From: Trogon surrucura
Lineage: Eukaryota > Chordata > Aves > Trogoniformes > Trogonidae
Reading direction: 5' to 3'
DNA length: 64,000 bases
NCBI GenBank assembly: GCA_020746105.1
Contig: CM036622.1
Span: 20,871,487 to 20,935,486, forward strand
The notes below the pieces were generated by a model. That model made no database searches and had not been told where the DNA came from. It saw only the letters and a program-made list of their open reading frames with translations. Position numbers and translations under genes: made by a program. Below are positions 49,033 through 60,100 of this stretch, one piece after another. Position 1 is the first letter of the stretch. Every line of letters starts with the position of its first letter.

Positions 49033-50987
49033 TAACTAGACCAGATTGCTCAAGGCCTCATCCAACCTGGCCTTGAACATCTCCAAGGAGGAGGCATCCA
49101 CAACCTTTCTGGGCAATCTATTCCAGAGTCTTGCCACCCTCGTACTGAAGAATTTTTTCCTAAAATCCAATCTAAACCTATTCTCTTTCAATTTAAAACC
49201 ATTTGCCCGTGTCCTATCACAGGACACTCTTGTAAAAAGTCCCTCTCCAGCCTTCCTGTAAGTTCCCTTCAGGTATGGGAAGGCAGTTATTAGGTTCCCC
49301 TGGAGTCTTCTCCAGGATGAACAATCCCAGCTCCCTCCTCCTGTCCACAGAGCAGAGGTGCTCTAGCTCCTGGATCATCTTTGTGGCCCTCCTCTGAACT
49401 CATTCCAACAGATCCATATCTCTCTTATGGTGGGCACACCAGAACTGGACGCAGTATTCGATGTGGGATCTCACAAGAGCAGAGTAAAGGGGTAGAATCA
49501 CTTCTTTCGATCTGCGGGCCACACTTCTCCTAATGCATCCCAGGATAGGGTTGCCCTTCTGGGTTGCATGAGTGCCCTGCCGGCTCATGTTGAGCTTCTT
49601 GTCCATCAACACCCTCAAGTCCTTCTCTTCAGGGCTACTCTCAACTCACTGTACCCAGTTTATAATTGTGCCTGGGATTGGCCTGAGTCAGGACCTTGCA
49701 CTCTGACTTGTTGAAGCTCATGCGGTTTGCACTGGCCCATTTCTCCAGCCTGTCAAGGTTCCTCTGGATGGCATCTGTTCGCTTGAGTGAGTCCACAGCA
49801 CCACACAGCTTGGTGTCATCAGCAAACTCACTGAGGGTGCACTCGATGCCATTGTCCATATCACTGATATGGACATGTTGAACAGCACTGGACCCAGAAC
49901 AGATCCCTGAGGAACATCACTTGTCGCTGGTCTCCATGTAGACATCGAGCTATTGACCACAACTCTTTGAGTTGCAACCTTCTAGACAGTTTCTTATTCA
50001 TCAAGTGGTCCACCCATCAAGTCCCTGTTTCTCTATCTTAGAGACAAATGCCTTGTACAGGTCCAGGTAGATGATATTGGTTGCTCTTCCCATATCTACC
50101 TGAGCTGTAAATTTGTCACAGAAGGCCACCAAATTAGTCAGGCACGATTTGCCCTTAGTGAAGCCATGTTGGCTGTCACCAATCACCTCACTATTTTTCA
50201 TGTGCCTTAGTACTGTCACCAGGAGGATCTGCTCCATGATTTTACCTGGCACAGAGATGAGGCTGGCTGGTCTGTAGTTCCCTGGGTTTTCTTTTCCATT
50301 TTTAAAAATGGGGGTTATGCTTCACTTTTTCCAGTCTGTGGGAAATTTGCCAGACTGCCACGATTTCTTGAATATGATGGCTAGTGGCCTAGCAACTTCA
50401 GCCACCAGTTCCTTCAGGACCTGTGGGTGTATCTCATGAGGTCCCATGGAGTTGTGCACCTTCAGGTTCTCTAGGTGTTCTTGGGCGTGATCTGCTCCTA
50501 CCCTGGGTGGTTCTTCACTCTCTCAGACCCAGCCAACACCCTCAGTGACTTGGATGGTGTGGGACTCAAATGGTTATCAGTGAAGATTGAAGCGAAAAAG
50601 TCGTTGAGTATTTCAGCCATCTCCAGATCCTCGGTAACCAGGTCACCTGTATTGCTCCAGAGAGGCTGCACATTCTCTCTTGTTTTTTTTTTTTTCTTTC
50701 ACATACCTGTAGAATCCTTTCCTGTTATTTTTAATGTCCCTGGCCAGATCTGATTCCATCGGGGCTTTAGCTTTTCTAAGCTGGTTTCTAGTTTTACAAG
50801 CAATCTCCTTGTAGTCATTCCACGTTACCAGTCCCTGCTTCCACACTTTATGAGTTCCCCTTTTGTATTTGATTTTTGCCAGGAGTTCTTTGTTTATCCA
50901 TATAGGTCTCCTGGTGTTTTTGCCAGATTTCTTCCTTTTAGGGATGCAGTGCCTTTGAGCTTGGAGGAGATGATCCTTGAAAGTCAA
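49033..50987 (-). pseudogene. CR1 ORF2: RT and C-terminal remnant, many frame breaks
   Basis: The frame is broken into several open pieces that align in order with the 12.8-15.2 kb copy: linker (50643-50987), RT N-terminal part (50001-50252) with [16 protein letters not shown] and YLDL, the [16 protein letters not shown] block near 49.9 kb, the FADDTKLCG catalytic motif (aspartate codons 49815-49820), then LYSALVRSHIEYCVQFWCAH near 49.45 kb and the C-terminal ARLWNRLPRKVV block near 49.1 kb. After YLDLYKAF, eight or so residues (normally DTVSHNIL) are missing. The three catalytic aspartates can still be read, but the chain cannot be made in one piece. Confidence 0.92.
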
Positions 50988-51880
50988 CCACTTTTCCTAG
51001 GCTCCCAGTCCCTCCAGGGCTTTGTCGCGTGGTACACTACCAAGGTGGTTCCTGAAGAGGCCAGAGTCAGCTTTTCTGAAGTCAAGGGTTTGAGCTTGCT
51101 GAGTGTCCCCTTCTTTGCTGTACTTAGGAACTTAAATTCCACCATCTCGTGGTCACCGCAGCCAAGGCTGCCCATGAGCTTAATGTTGGTCACTAGCCCT
51201 TCCCTGTTGGTGAGAACAAGGTCTAGCATGACATCTCTCCTCATTGGTTCCTCTATCGCTTGGAGGAGGAAGTTATCATCAGTGCATTCCAGGAATTTCC
51301 TGGATTGCTTATGCCCTGCTGCGTTGTCTCTCCAACAGATACTAGGGTGGTTAAAGTCCCTCATGAGGACCAGGGCTTGTGAATGAGCAGTGACTACTGT
51401 CTGTATATGAAGGGCCTCATCCACTTGGTCCTCCTGGTCAGGTGGTCTATAGCAGACTCTCACTGTAATGTCTCCCACACTTCCTTTCACTCTGTCCCAC
51501 AGGCATTCAGTCTTTTCATGATTACTTGCCAAGTGTAGCTCCATGCATCTTAGCTGTTCATTGACATAGATGGCAACACCCTTCTCTCGTTTCCCCTGTC
51601 TGTCCTTCCTGAAGACCTTATACCTTTCTAATCCAACACACCAATTGTAGGAGTCATTCCACCATGTCTCTGTGATGCTCATTAGATCATAGCACTGCAG
51701 GCACACAAGCATCTCCAGCTCCTCTTGTCTATTGCCCATACTGTGGGCATTCACATAAAGGCATTTGTGCTGGGCCCTTGATGAAGTACCTGAAGCCTCC
51801 GATGAAGTACAGTTGCACTTCAGCTGAGCTAATGGTTTCACTAATGGTTTGGTTGACTTCATTTGATATGGTTGTAACCC
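50984..51880 (-). pseudogene. CR1 ORF2: AP-endonuclease domain, largely open
   Basis: A 292-codon frame from an ATG at 51862 carries almost the whole endonuclease that nicks target DNA. Visible catalytic or structural positions are Asn38 (VNAHS), Glu65 (ITETWW), YRPP at 138-141, Asp169 and Asn171 (RDFN; the usual glycine before the aspartate is arginine), and Asp237-His238 (GDHEMVEF; the usual serine is glycine). Similarity leaves this frame near residue 246, where a frameshift leads into the linker. An alternative ORF2 start is an ATG a few bases after the ORF1 stop (about 51894) in another frame, with similarity (NEVNQTISETIS) to the expected N-terminus. In that case a frameshift lies near 51.8 kb. 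Confidence 0.9.
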
Positions 51881-51895
51881 CTTCCCCCTTCATAT

Positions 51896-52497
51896 CTAGT
51901 TGAAAGATCTCTCAATGAGCCTCGCCAACTCATGACCCAGGATCCTTTTCCCCCTTACAGACATCTGAACCCCATCTTGTTTCAGTAGGCCAGGTGCTGT
52001 GTAGATGTCCCCATGGTTGAAAAACCCAAAATTAGACTGTTGGCACCACCCTTAAAGCCAAGTATTAATCTTGAGAGTTTTTTTGAACCTTTCAGTATTT
52101 TTCCTTGTAATTGAAGGAATTGCGGTAAACACAACCTGTGCATGCAATCCTTGTAACATCCGCCCCAGTGCCTTGAAGTCTCTTTTGATTGCCTTTGTTT
52201 CTCTTCTACCTCATCATTGCCAGTCTGCATTACCAGAAGTGGGTAATAACCAGAAGACTTCACCAGACCTGGGAGCTTCCTAATAACATCCTTAACCCAG
52301 GCCCAAGGAAGGCAGCAGACTTCCCTGTAGGATGGGTCAGGCCGGCATATGGGGCCTTCTGGTGCCCTGAGAACGGAGTCTCCAATGACAACTGCTCTCC
52401 TTTTTTTTTTTTTAACAGCAGAAGCCCTAATGCTTGGGGCAGACTGCCTCACTCTGGACAACACCTTGAATGGTCCCGCCACATTCTCTTTTGCTGA
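51896..52497 (-). pseudogene. CR1 ORF1: SGNH-esterase domain remnant
   Basis: CR1 ORF1 encodes an RNA-binding protein with an SGNH-hydrolase (esterase) domain. Here the frame opens at the truncation point with SRVRQSAPSI and a lysine run, then RRAVVIGDSVLR containing the GDS nucleophile motif (Ser codon 52375-52377). It continues with ICRPDPSYREVCCLPWAWV and YYPLLVMQTGNDEVEEK (the GND block). Later similarity shifts frame: NFGFF..GDIYTAPGLLKQDG and RGKRILGHELARLIERSFN, with the stop TAG at 51896-51898. In the DxxH position that normally supplies the catalytic His, the codon at 51965-51967 reads CAG (Gln), so the triad is broken. The zinc-finger/N-terminal part is absent. Confidence 0.85.
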
Positions 52498-53814
52498 ATG
52501 ATAAATACATTCAGACTACAATATTTTCTCTGAGGGATAATTTGCTTACTTAAGTGATATAGAAAGCATTTTTTCACTTATTCTACAAAGATATGATAAG
52601 AAAAAATCATACCAGTTCAAGAACTTAACACAAAGATCTGGGTTTTTTTGGTGTTGGGTGCAGAATTCCACCATCATTTTCTTTTGATATTACTCTAGGT
52701 AAGCATAATGGATAATTTGTTGTGGGAAATTGAATTTTGATTGCATTTCTTATACATTTAAATTGTATCCTTTCAAGGATGGTTTATTACAGTAGCAGTT
52801 TGTAAATATGTGCTGTTTAAGGAAAATAAAAATGTTCCAGTAGTACAAAATACCGTCAAAATACATCAATTCCCATTTAGCTTTACACAGAGCAGCATCA
52901 GAGAAATGAAACTGCAGTCTTTTAAAAGTAGGAGATAAGCCTTTGTCTTCACTTTTCCAGAGCAAGAACCACATCCTGTAAGGTGCTCAGCATCTGCTGC
53001 CCTAACCAATATAGCTGAGAGTTGGCTTTTCTTGATAGGTTTGTTCTTTGAGCCAGCAACTGTCCAGCTATAAGAAAGCATCATTGTTTGGCATGAGAAG
53101 GGAAAAAGAATTAAATCTTTTATGGGAAATCTAAATCATCTTGTCATCATATAACTCTAGGATGGCCAAGTATGTTTTCCCTCAAATTTGTTTAAACAAA
53201 CAAATGTAATTCGTAGGTTTAGGCTTTAGAAGCCAAGTTTCTGTCCAACACGAATTTAGGACATAAAGATTTGTTTGTGATGGAAACAATGCCAGACACT
53301 TCTGCACAGCAGCGTAATGGAGCACCGCTAGAAAGTAGTTTATAAAACTGGATTCAGGAAAACAGAGCTACTCTGTCTAATTTGGCTTGCACCGTGTGAT
53401 TACAATAGCATAATTGTGCAGCTTGGAAACCTTTCCCTCCCTGCTGAAACGATGCAGTATTCAAACACGTGTGAGAGTGTTTCTGTGACAAAGGGCCAGG
53501 GCTGAAGCCTCTGCATATTCTCCAAGCCCTCCTCCAGGATGGGTCCTCCTCCTCCTGCTGCGACTTCCCACGGTGACTGCGTGTTGTCACCTGCATGCGG
53601 CTCTCAGGTCATCCTGGTCCCCTGGTACAACTGCACCGTTTTGTTAGGGCAGCTCTTTTTTTTGAGTAGTTTGTAGAGTAAAATTCCCCTGAAAGGAAAT
53701 GTTTGCTCTTCTGCATTAGACAGCAATGCTCAGTTAGTGAATATCATTTGTATGTTCAGCCTGTGTTGATTCTTCAGGGGTGCACTGGGGGTACTTGGAA
53801 GGCACTCATGATTT
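52498..53814. other. Unannotated stretch between two CR1 copies
   Basis: No gene is recognised. The segment at about 53400-53640 is more GC-rich and open for about 80 codons on the minus strand without recognisable similarity. Confidence 0.5.
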
Positions 53815-54890
53815 GTATTCTTTTGGACCCTAGTCCAAAGGTTTTCAGAAAGGATTTCTACAACATTCACCTGCAGAAACTGGCTGCTTGTAGCTTGGGT
53901 GGGTGTACTCTTCACTAAGTAAAAAACTGGCTCAATGACTGGGCCCAGAAAGTTGTGGTGAATGGAGTTAAATCCAGTTGATGGCTGGTTACAAATGGTG
54001 TTCCCCAGGGCTCATGATTGGGGCAACTCCTGTTTAATATCTTTATCAATGATCTGCATGAGGGGATCAAGTGCACCCTCATTAAGCTTGCAAACGGTGC
54101 CAAATTGGGCAGGAGTGTTGATCTGCCTGAGGATTGGAAGGCTTTATATGGGGATCTGGACAGGCTGGATCAATTGGCTGAGGCCAGTTGTATGAGGTTC
54201 AACAAGGCCAAGTGCCAGGTCCTTCACTTGGGTCAAAATAGCCCCAGGGAACCCTCCAGACTTTGGAAAGAGTGGCTGGAAAGCTGCCCAGAGGAAAAGG
54301 ACCTGGGGGGATTGATCAACAGCCTCCTGAACATGAGCCAGCAGTATGCCAGGTGGCCAAGAAGGCCAGTGGCATCCTGGTCTGCATCAGAAATAATATG
54401 GCCAACAGGACTAGGGCAGTGATTGTCCCCCTGTACTCGGCACTGGTGAGGCTGTTCCTCAAATTCTATGTTTGGTTTTTGGCCTCTCACAAGAAAAACA
54501 TTGAGGTTCTGGAGTGTGTCCAAAGAAGGGCAATGAAGCTGGTGAAACATCTCAAGAGCAAGTCTTATAAGCAGTGTCTGAGGGAACTGAGGTTGTTTAG
54601 TCTGGAGAAAAGGAGGCTTGAAGGGAGACCTGGTAGCCCTCTACAGCTGCCTGGAAGGAGGTTGTAGCAAGGTGGCAGTTGGTCTCTTCTTCCATGCAAT
54701 AAGCGATAGGACAAGAAGAAATGGCCTCAAGTTGTGCCAGGGGAGGTTTAGATTGGACATTGGGAAAACTTGTTCACTGAAAGTGTTGTCAAGCTTTGGA
54801 AGAGGCTGTCCAGGGAAGTGGTTTGAGCCTGTTCCTGGAGGTATTTAAAAGACATGTGGATGTGGCACTTAGAGATACGGTTTAGTGGTG
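53815..54890 (+). pseudogene. CR1 ORF2 RT/C-terminal remnant with destroyed catalytic motif
   Basis: Blocks in order: a diverged LLDPSPKVF (normally YLDF-KAFD), LQKLAACSLGGCTLH followed by an in-frame TAA at 53917-53919 and VKNWLND, GVPQGS-like codons near 54.0 kb, [15 protein letters not shown], then LANGAKL at 54087-54107 where active copies have FADDTKL. Both catalytic aspartates of that motif are gone. Later blocks [36 protein letters not shown] and [15 protein letters not shown] lie in more than one frame. It cannot encode a working reverse transcriptase. Confidence 0.9.
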
Positions 54891-54968
54891 GACTTGGCAC
54901 TGTAAGATTTATAGTTGGACCTGATGATCGTAAAGGTCTTTGCCAGCCTAAATGATTCTATGATTCTG
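53815..54968 (+). mobile_element. CR1 LINE, the only plus-strand copy
   Basis: The element reads on the plus strand from inside the RT domain (diverged counterpart of the YLDF region at about 53820) to a 3' UTR with GATGTGGCACTTAGAGATACGG, GGACCTGATGATCGTAAAGG and the tail AATGATTCTATGATTCTG at 54968. Its 3' end belongs with the 7.9-kb and 37.3-kb copies. It carries several stops and frameshifts. The 5' edge is approximate because similarity is weak there. Confidence 0.93.
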
Positions 54969-56720
54969 TCCGAAGGCAATTGAGATACTTTTCCTAGGCA
55001 AGGTGTGTGTATACAGTAATCTTGTTCTAGCAGCAAAACTACAAAAGGGAAGAAGGAAACAATCTTTCAGTATTGCAATATTTACCCCTTCATTTTCAAT
55101 ATATTCAGTACTTCTGAATGTTTCATCTGTTTCTCTGATCAGTAGTACAGCTCTTTGTATATGACTGTCAAGGAAAAAAATACAGACTGCATTTTGGTGA
55201 AAAAAAGAGAAAATCAGTTAGTACTTCCTATAAGATGGTAAAGTATAATGTCTTTTCCAGTAATATATTATTTGGATGGAAAAGTTACAGTATTTTTGTT
55301 CTGAAGGCAAAATTATTTCCTTTATAACATTATATTTTAGGTATTGAACTTTGAACAGAACAAAAATTTTCAATGGGGCTAAAAATATTCCTCTGCTTCA
55401 TCCCAGACCAAAGTTTCCTTTCCTTTTTGTTTGGGGAAAATATGAGGAAGTTTTGTTTATTTATTCTTTTATTGAGGATATGAGAGACGATAGGAACTGA
55501 ATGTATTAAAATATATTGGTACATACACATCTATGAAAAGTGTGCTACTTACCACTTTTAGAAACCAACACATAGCTATATGCATTTAAACAAAGAAAAG
55601 ATAACTTTGGTTTATCTTTGAGTTTTTGGTTTCAAAATGCTGGCTTCTGAGGAAACAGCATGGAGCATTGCCCAAATACTTGTGTGGGAGACTTCTCTGA
55701 ACACTCTTTGAACATTCTTATAACCTCAAATTAATATTTATGCTAAATATATGAAGAGCTGGCAAAAAGAAATGGATATTTTTTATTATTTTTAAAGTTC
55801 CACTCTGAGGGTTTCTTTTCTTCTGAAAAGCAGAGCTTCCATCTAGTTTTAGATTTTATTACCTTTCTGTTTTTGGGACAGAAGAAACCTTAGAGTGCTG
55901 TTCAATAGCTTTTGATCCTGGTAGCATCAAGGCCATGGCAGTCAGAGCAAAGGCTTTGGCCCAATACTGAAATCCAGATCTTACTGTGTGTTCAGATTTT
56001 TTTAACTTAGAATGATTAATGAAATGCTTAGCCTTGTGCTTGACCTCTGGTCAAGAAAGAAATAGAAAAATTAGTTGTTGGTTTGTTTTTTTCTAGTGGC
56101 AACTGGGGAGACTAGAATTGGTTTCAGGATCTCATTACCCATCCCTTGTCAAATATTGAAGGTCAATATAGAGCTCATATAGATTAATAGATTTCAGACA
56201 CCTCATTGCCAGACTCTGTAGTGGGGGATAAAGTCTCAGCCTCCACTCAATAGAGTCACCCATCAGTCACAAAAGGAAGAGAAATTTTAATTCTGTGATA
56301 TGTGGTTAATTTGCCATTACTGGTAGTGGGAGCTGGAGAGAAACCTGTGAGTTTATTCTCTATATCTTAGTCATTTCTTACTGAGCAAATTTAGCATCCA
56401 CCTCGATGGGAGTTCTGACTCGGTACTGAGTAAGACCTACTGAATATCCTGCTGATACTTTCTCAAGATATTTTAGAGTTTACATTTTAGATTCCGTACT
56501 TAGTAAATCTTTTTCAGCTGCATGGATCACCTTGGCCCTCCCACTCTGGTGGATAGCAGTGTCTCCTGAGGAAAGGCAGACTAAATTTTCCTCTGTGTAT
56601 GTGTCCATGCACTTGTTTTTTCCCATGTTCCGTACCTAACAGCACTACTAAGTACCGCCATAAACAACACAGTTCATTGCTTTGGCACTGCTTGCACACT
56701 GCTGCGATCTATATTGCACC
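54969..56720. other. Unannotated AT-rich stretch
   Basis: I see no exon, RNA gene or transposon that I can support. Confidence 0.5.
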
Positions 56721-57130
56721 AGTTATAAGTTAGTTATAAGTTAGTTAGAAATTAAAAGTATGAAGTTTGAAGTCAGAAGTTTGAAGTTAATTAGAAGTTA
56801 ATTAGAAGATTAAAGTTAGAAGTTATTAGTTTGATGTTAGAAGTTATTAGATTGAATTTAGAAGCCTAAAGTTAGAAGTTTGAAATTAGTTAGAAGTTTA
56901 AAGTTAGAAGTTAGTTTGAAGTTAGAAGCCTAAAGTTAGAAGTTTGAAGTTAGAAATTTGAAGTTAGAAGTTATTAAAGTTAGAAGTTTGAAGTTGCAAG
57001 TTAGAAGTTTGAAAAGTTAGAATTTTGAAGTTACAAGTTAGAAGTTACAAGTTTGGAGTTAGAAGAGTTAGAAGTTAGAAGGTAGAAGTTTGAAGTTTGA
57101 AGTTAGGTGTTACAGATAAGAAGTTAGAAT
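56721..57130 (+). repeat. Minisatellite of 7-bp units (AGTTAGA / AGTTTGA)
   Basis: About 410 bp can be read almost throughout as heptamers of the form AGTT(A/T)GA, with alternating AGTTAGA and AGTTTGA suggesting a 14-bp higher-order unit. Variants such as AGCCTAA, AGTTATT and AGTTACA recur. The 21-mer block AGCCTAA-AGTTAGA-AGTTTGA occurs twice (56863-56883 and 56927-56947), so blocks of several units were duplicated. One- and two-base slips interrupt the phase. The array lies in otherwise unique DNA, not inside a recognised transposon. Confidence 0.92.
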
Positions 57131-60100
57131 ATTTGGGAGCTAAGGATTGATTATCTATCTCAGAAAAAGATCCAAGCTGTGTTCAAGGACAGAAAATGGT
57201 GAAGGATCAGTTGCTCCAGTTGTGACAAGCCTTTCATGTTTAAATGGTTGTACATATTTCCCGTCTAAATATGGCTAACTTCAGCTTCAACTTTTGGACT
57301 GTACTTTCTCCCTTTTGAACTGAAAATTTCAAAAATTAAGTTTGCTCTTAACACAAACTATGAAGACATTTCTTTGAGTGATTTTAGGCCAACAAGGAAA
57401 ATAAGATCCAAAACCATAGACTTGTCTTGGCATCTCACTTGGCCAGTGCCAAATGGAAATTGGACCACAGGTCTTGAATTATGCTTTTAAGTCCTGAGAG
57501 GAGGTCTGCTCAGATGAGCTGCGCTGACTTCACTGAAGCCAGGGCAGGCGGATGAGCCTTCCTGAGAAAAGATCTTTGCAATTTCACAACCGAAGTTAAA
57601 AGCAACAGATTTCAAGGGGTGTCCAAATATGGGAAAATGAGCAGTGAAATGTTTCCCTTTTCATCAGCTGAGAGCTGCTGTTCACAACACTAACACAGAG
57701 CTTTTAGTCAATTCCAGGAAGTTTCTTAACACTTGGAGGAAGGGAAATATCCAGCATAATAAGGGTCTAGCTGTCTTATGTGACTATTGTTCCTACACTG
57801 TAGATAAACAGGAAGAGGATCTGATAACACTTGAAATAACGAAGATGGTTTAAAGGGGGAATGTGTGATCCTTTCTTCCTGTCTGTGAGACAGAGTTAAT
57901 CACTGCGAGTAGCCGGCAGTGTGTGTTTCCTTGTAGAGAAAACCCTCTGTGTCATTTCACAGTAAGCACTTTGGTGGCTGTCTTGCTTCGATGACACAAG
58001 ACGTACTTTCCTTTCTTCATCATCCTGGGATGTCATGGGGTTTTCCTGCCCTCTGAGAAGACTTTTTTTTTCCCTTTTAGCAAGAATGACTAGATTATGA
58101 GGCCAAACAAGGAGATACCCTGCAGTTCCTATGATGACACACCTCCCTGCTGGTGACTCACCTGGTGATAAAAGACTTTCTGTTGATATTTCTATTAATG
58201 ACAAAAATAAACATCTAGTAAGAAAATGACTTCATTTGTTATATGTGATTTGTGTGCAGAGCTCTTTCAAGAACTCCAGTTATTTAGTGTTAGGAAATAA
58301 TACACTAGGATTAAAGGTGACCTGCACTGTGGAGAAAGATTGGTGTTCACCTCTAGCTTGTGTAATTATTGAGGGTTTTTTACACTGAGATAAATGTGAG
58401 CTGGAGTGTTTGAATTCTGCTCTGGATCCAACTCCGGGTTGGGGAATGCATATTGCCATAATGATTCAGATCTGCCTTGGAAAAGGGTAAAAAGTAGAAT
58501 GCTTGTCATCAGGAGGTATCGTCATTAACAAACCAAAATGCTGATTTGTTTCATTTTCTTTGTGGTTTAATTCACCTTCATCAAGTATCGGTGCCATTAT
58601 ACCTAAGAGCAGAAACAAGCCTGAATAGCACTTTCTTTTAGCGCTCTACTAGAACAAGCATCAGTGATTGTAAAACAACTGATAGCATTTGTGTTCGTAT
58701 TTAATGGAAAACAGAGTGGAGGTGTGTGCGTTCAGACCTTGTGAAAATCAGAACAGATAATTGGAAGTACATGCAAAATCTGGTAGGTTAAGTCTGGTAG
58801 GTTTTAATAAATGTAGATGTAGGTGTTCTAGTAAGAGCTTTTCTTTGTCTTCCCTTTCTCTTACTCTGTTTTGCCAATGTGCACCACGGCGTAGCATCTC
58901 AGATATCCAGATGATCTAGGTCACCTTCTCTTTCCAGGGTAACTTCAATCTCATAACCGTGAGATGTATCAACAACAGCTGAGTGTGGAACTGACCAATA
59001 CAATTGCTGGACATGAGTATTCAGGGGACAGATGTAGCTACAGATAAGCACAGACGATATAACTCAGTTTTCATAGTAATAATCAATGGCAGTGCTCCTA
59101 AATAGGAGTGTTATTTAGTAAAATTTTCATCATTTTACCAGTGTAAATCTGGTAGAGTTTCTCTGGCACTTGTAAGTGCCTGTCCACCTTTAGAAATCGT
59201 TTGATACTTGTGACTACCTATCAACTTCTTTAACATACTGTACAAAAAAATAACTACAGACACGTACATCTTTTGCATAGACATTAGGATTTGGAAATTA
59301 AAGGTACATGAAGAGGAGCTCTTGTTTTCTCCCTTTCCTAGGGACTAACAGAATTACGTTGCTCTGGACTAAGGATTTATTGGATTTGATGTTTGGCTCT
59401 GAGGCATTAAACATCTGTATGGATTTCTCATGTCTTTTCAAGATTAAATCATCTGTTTCCAAATCTTGTAATGACCAGAATTGTTATTAGATTATTGAAA
59501 TTATAGGAAGAGTGAGAATTCATTGTGTATCACTTATTTGTCGGCTTTGAGATGACAGAGTCTGGGCAGTCATGCAGTTGCAGAATTGCCTGGCAGGCTG
59601 CTCAGATGGAAATCAGCATCAGCCAGCAGGGAGGCAGATGACAGAGGCCAGGATGTGGGGAAGGACCATTGCCAACCAGCAATGGTTAGTGTATACTCAT
59701 AATCCATGGAACCTGCTATATATATGCCTAGCTATGCCCATAGACAACACAGATGGTCTTGTTGCTCAGCTATTATTTTCTTGTGACTGGATGGCATGAG
59801 TTCATGCTCCTTCTTTGTAAGCTGCATGATCAAAATAGTGGTGCAGCCTCAAGACACTGCTATGCTGATTCTTCTCCATGTGTCTTCTCCAGCATGTGGA
59901 ACCTCAGGTGTCTCTCTATGCAAACTGTTACAGGTTTATTATTTGCGAGGCGAAAAAAATGCTACTGAAAGAAAAACACATCATGAATTGTACTTTTACA
60001 TCTCTAGAGAGCTTCTGGATAGTAAACTCCAGAGCTTCAATTCCCATAAAGTCATAAAGATCAAGAAATTTGATTTAAAAATCACTGACAGTGTGTCACA

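Larger units (their letters stand above)
48951..52497 (-). mobile_element. Longest CR1 LINE (about 3.5 kb), two ORFs, decayed
   Basis: Minus-strand order is ORF1 remnant (52.5-51.9 kb), a gap of about 30 bp, ORF2 endonuclease, linker, reverse transcriptase and C-terminus, then a 3' UTR ending in ATTCTATGATTCTAT at 48951. The 3' UTR core (plus GGGACCTTAGAGATGATCTAATCCAACC, then CCATGGGCAGGGATGCCC) differs from the 12.7-kb and 7.9-kb families and is a third type. The 5' UTR and N-terminal part of ORF1 are missing, so the copy is 5'-truncated near 52497. Stops, frameshifts and small deletions are spread through it, so it is old. Confidence 0.95.
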
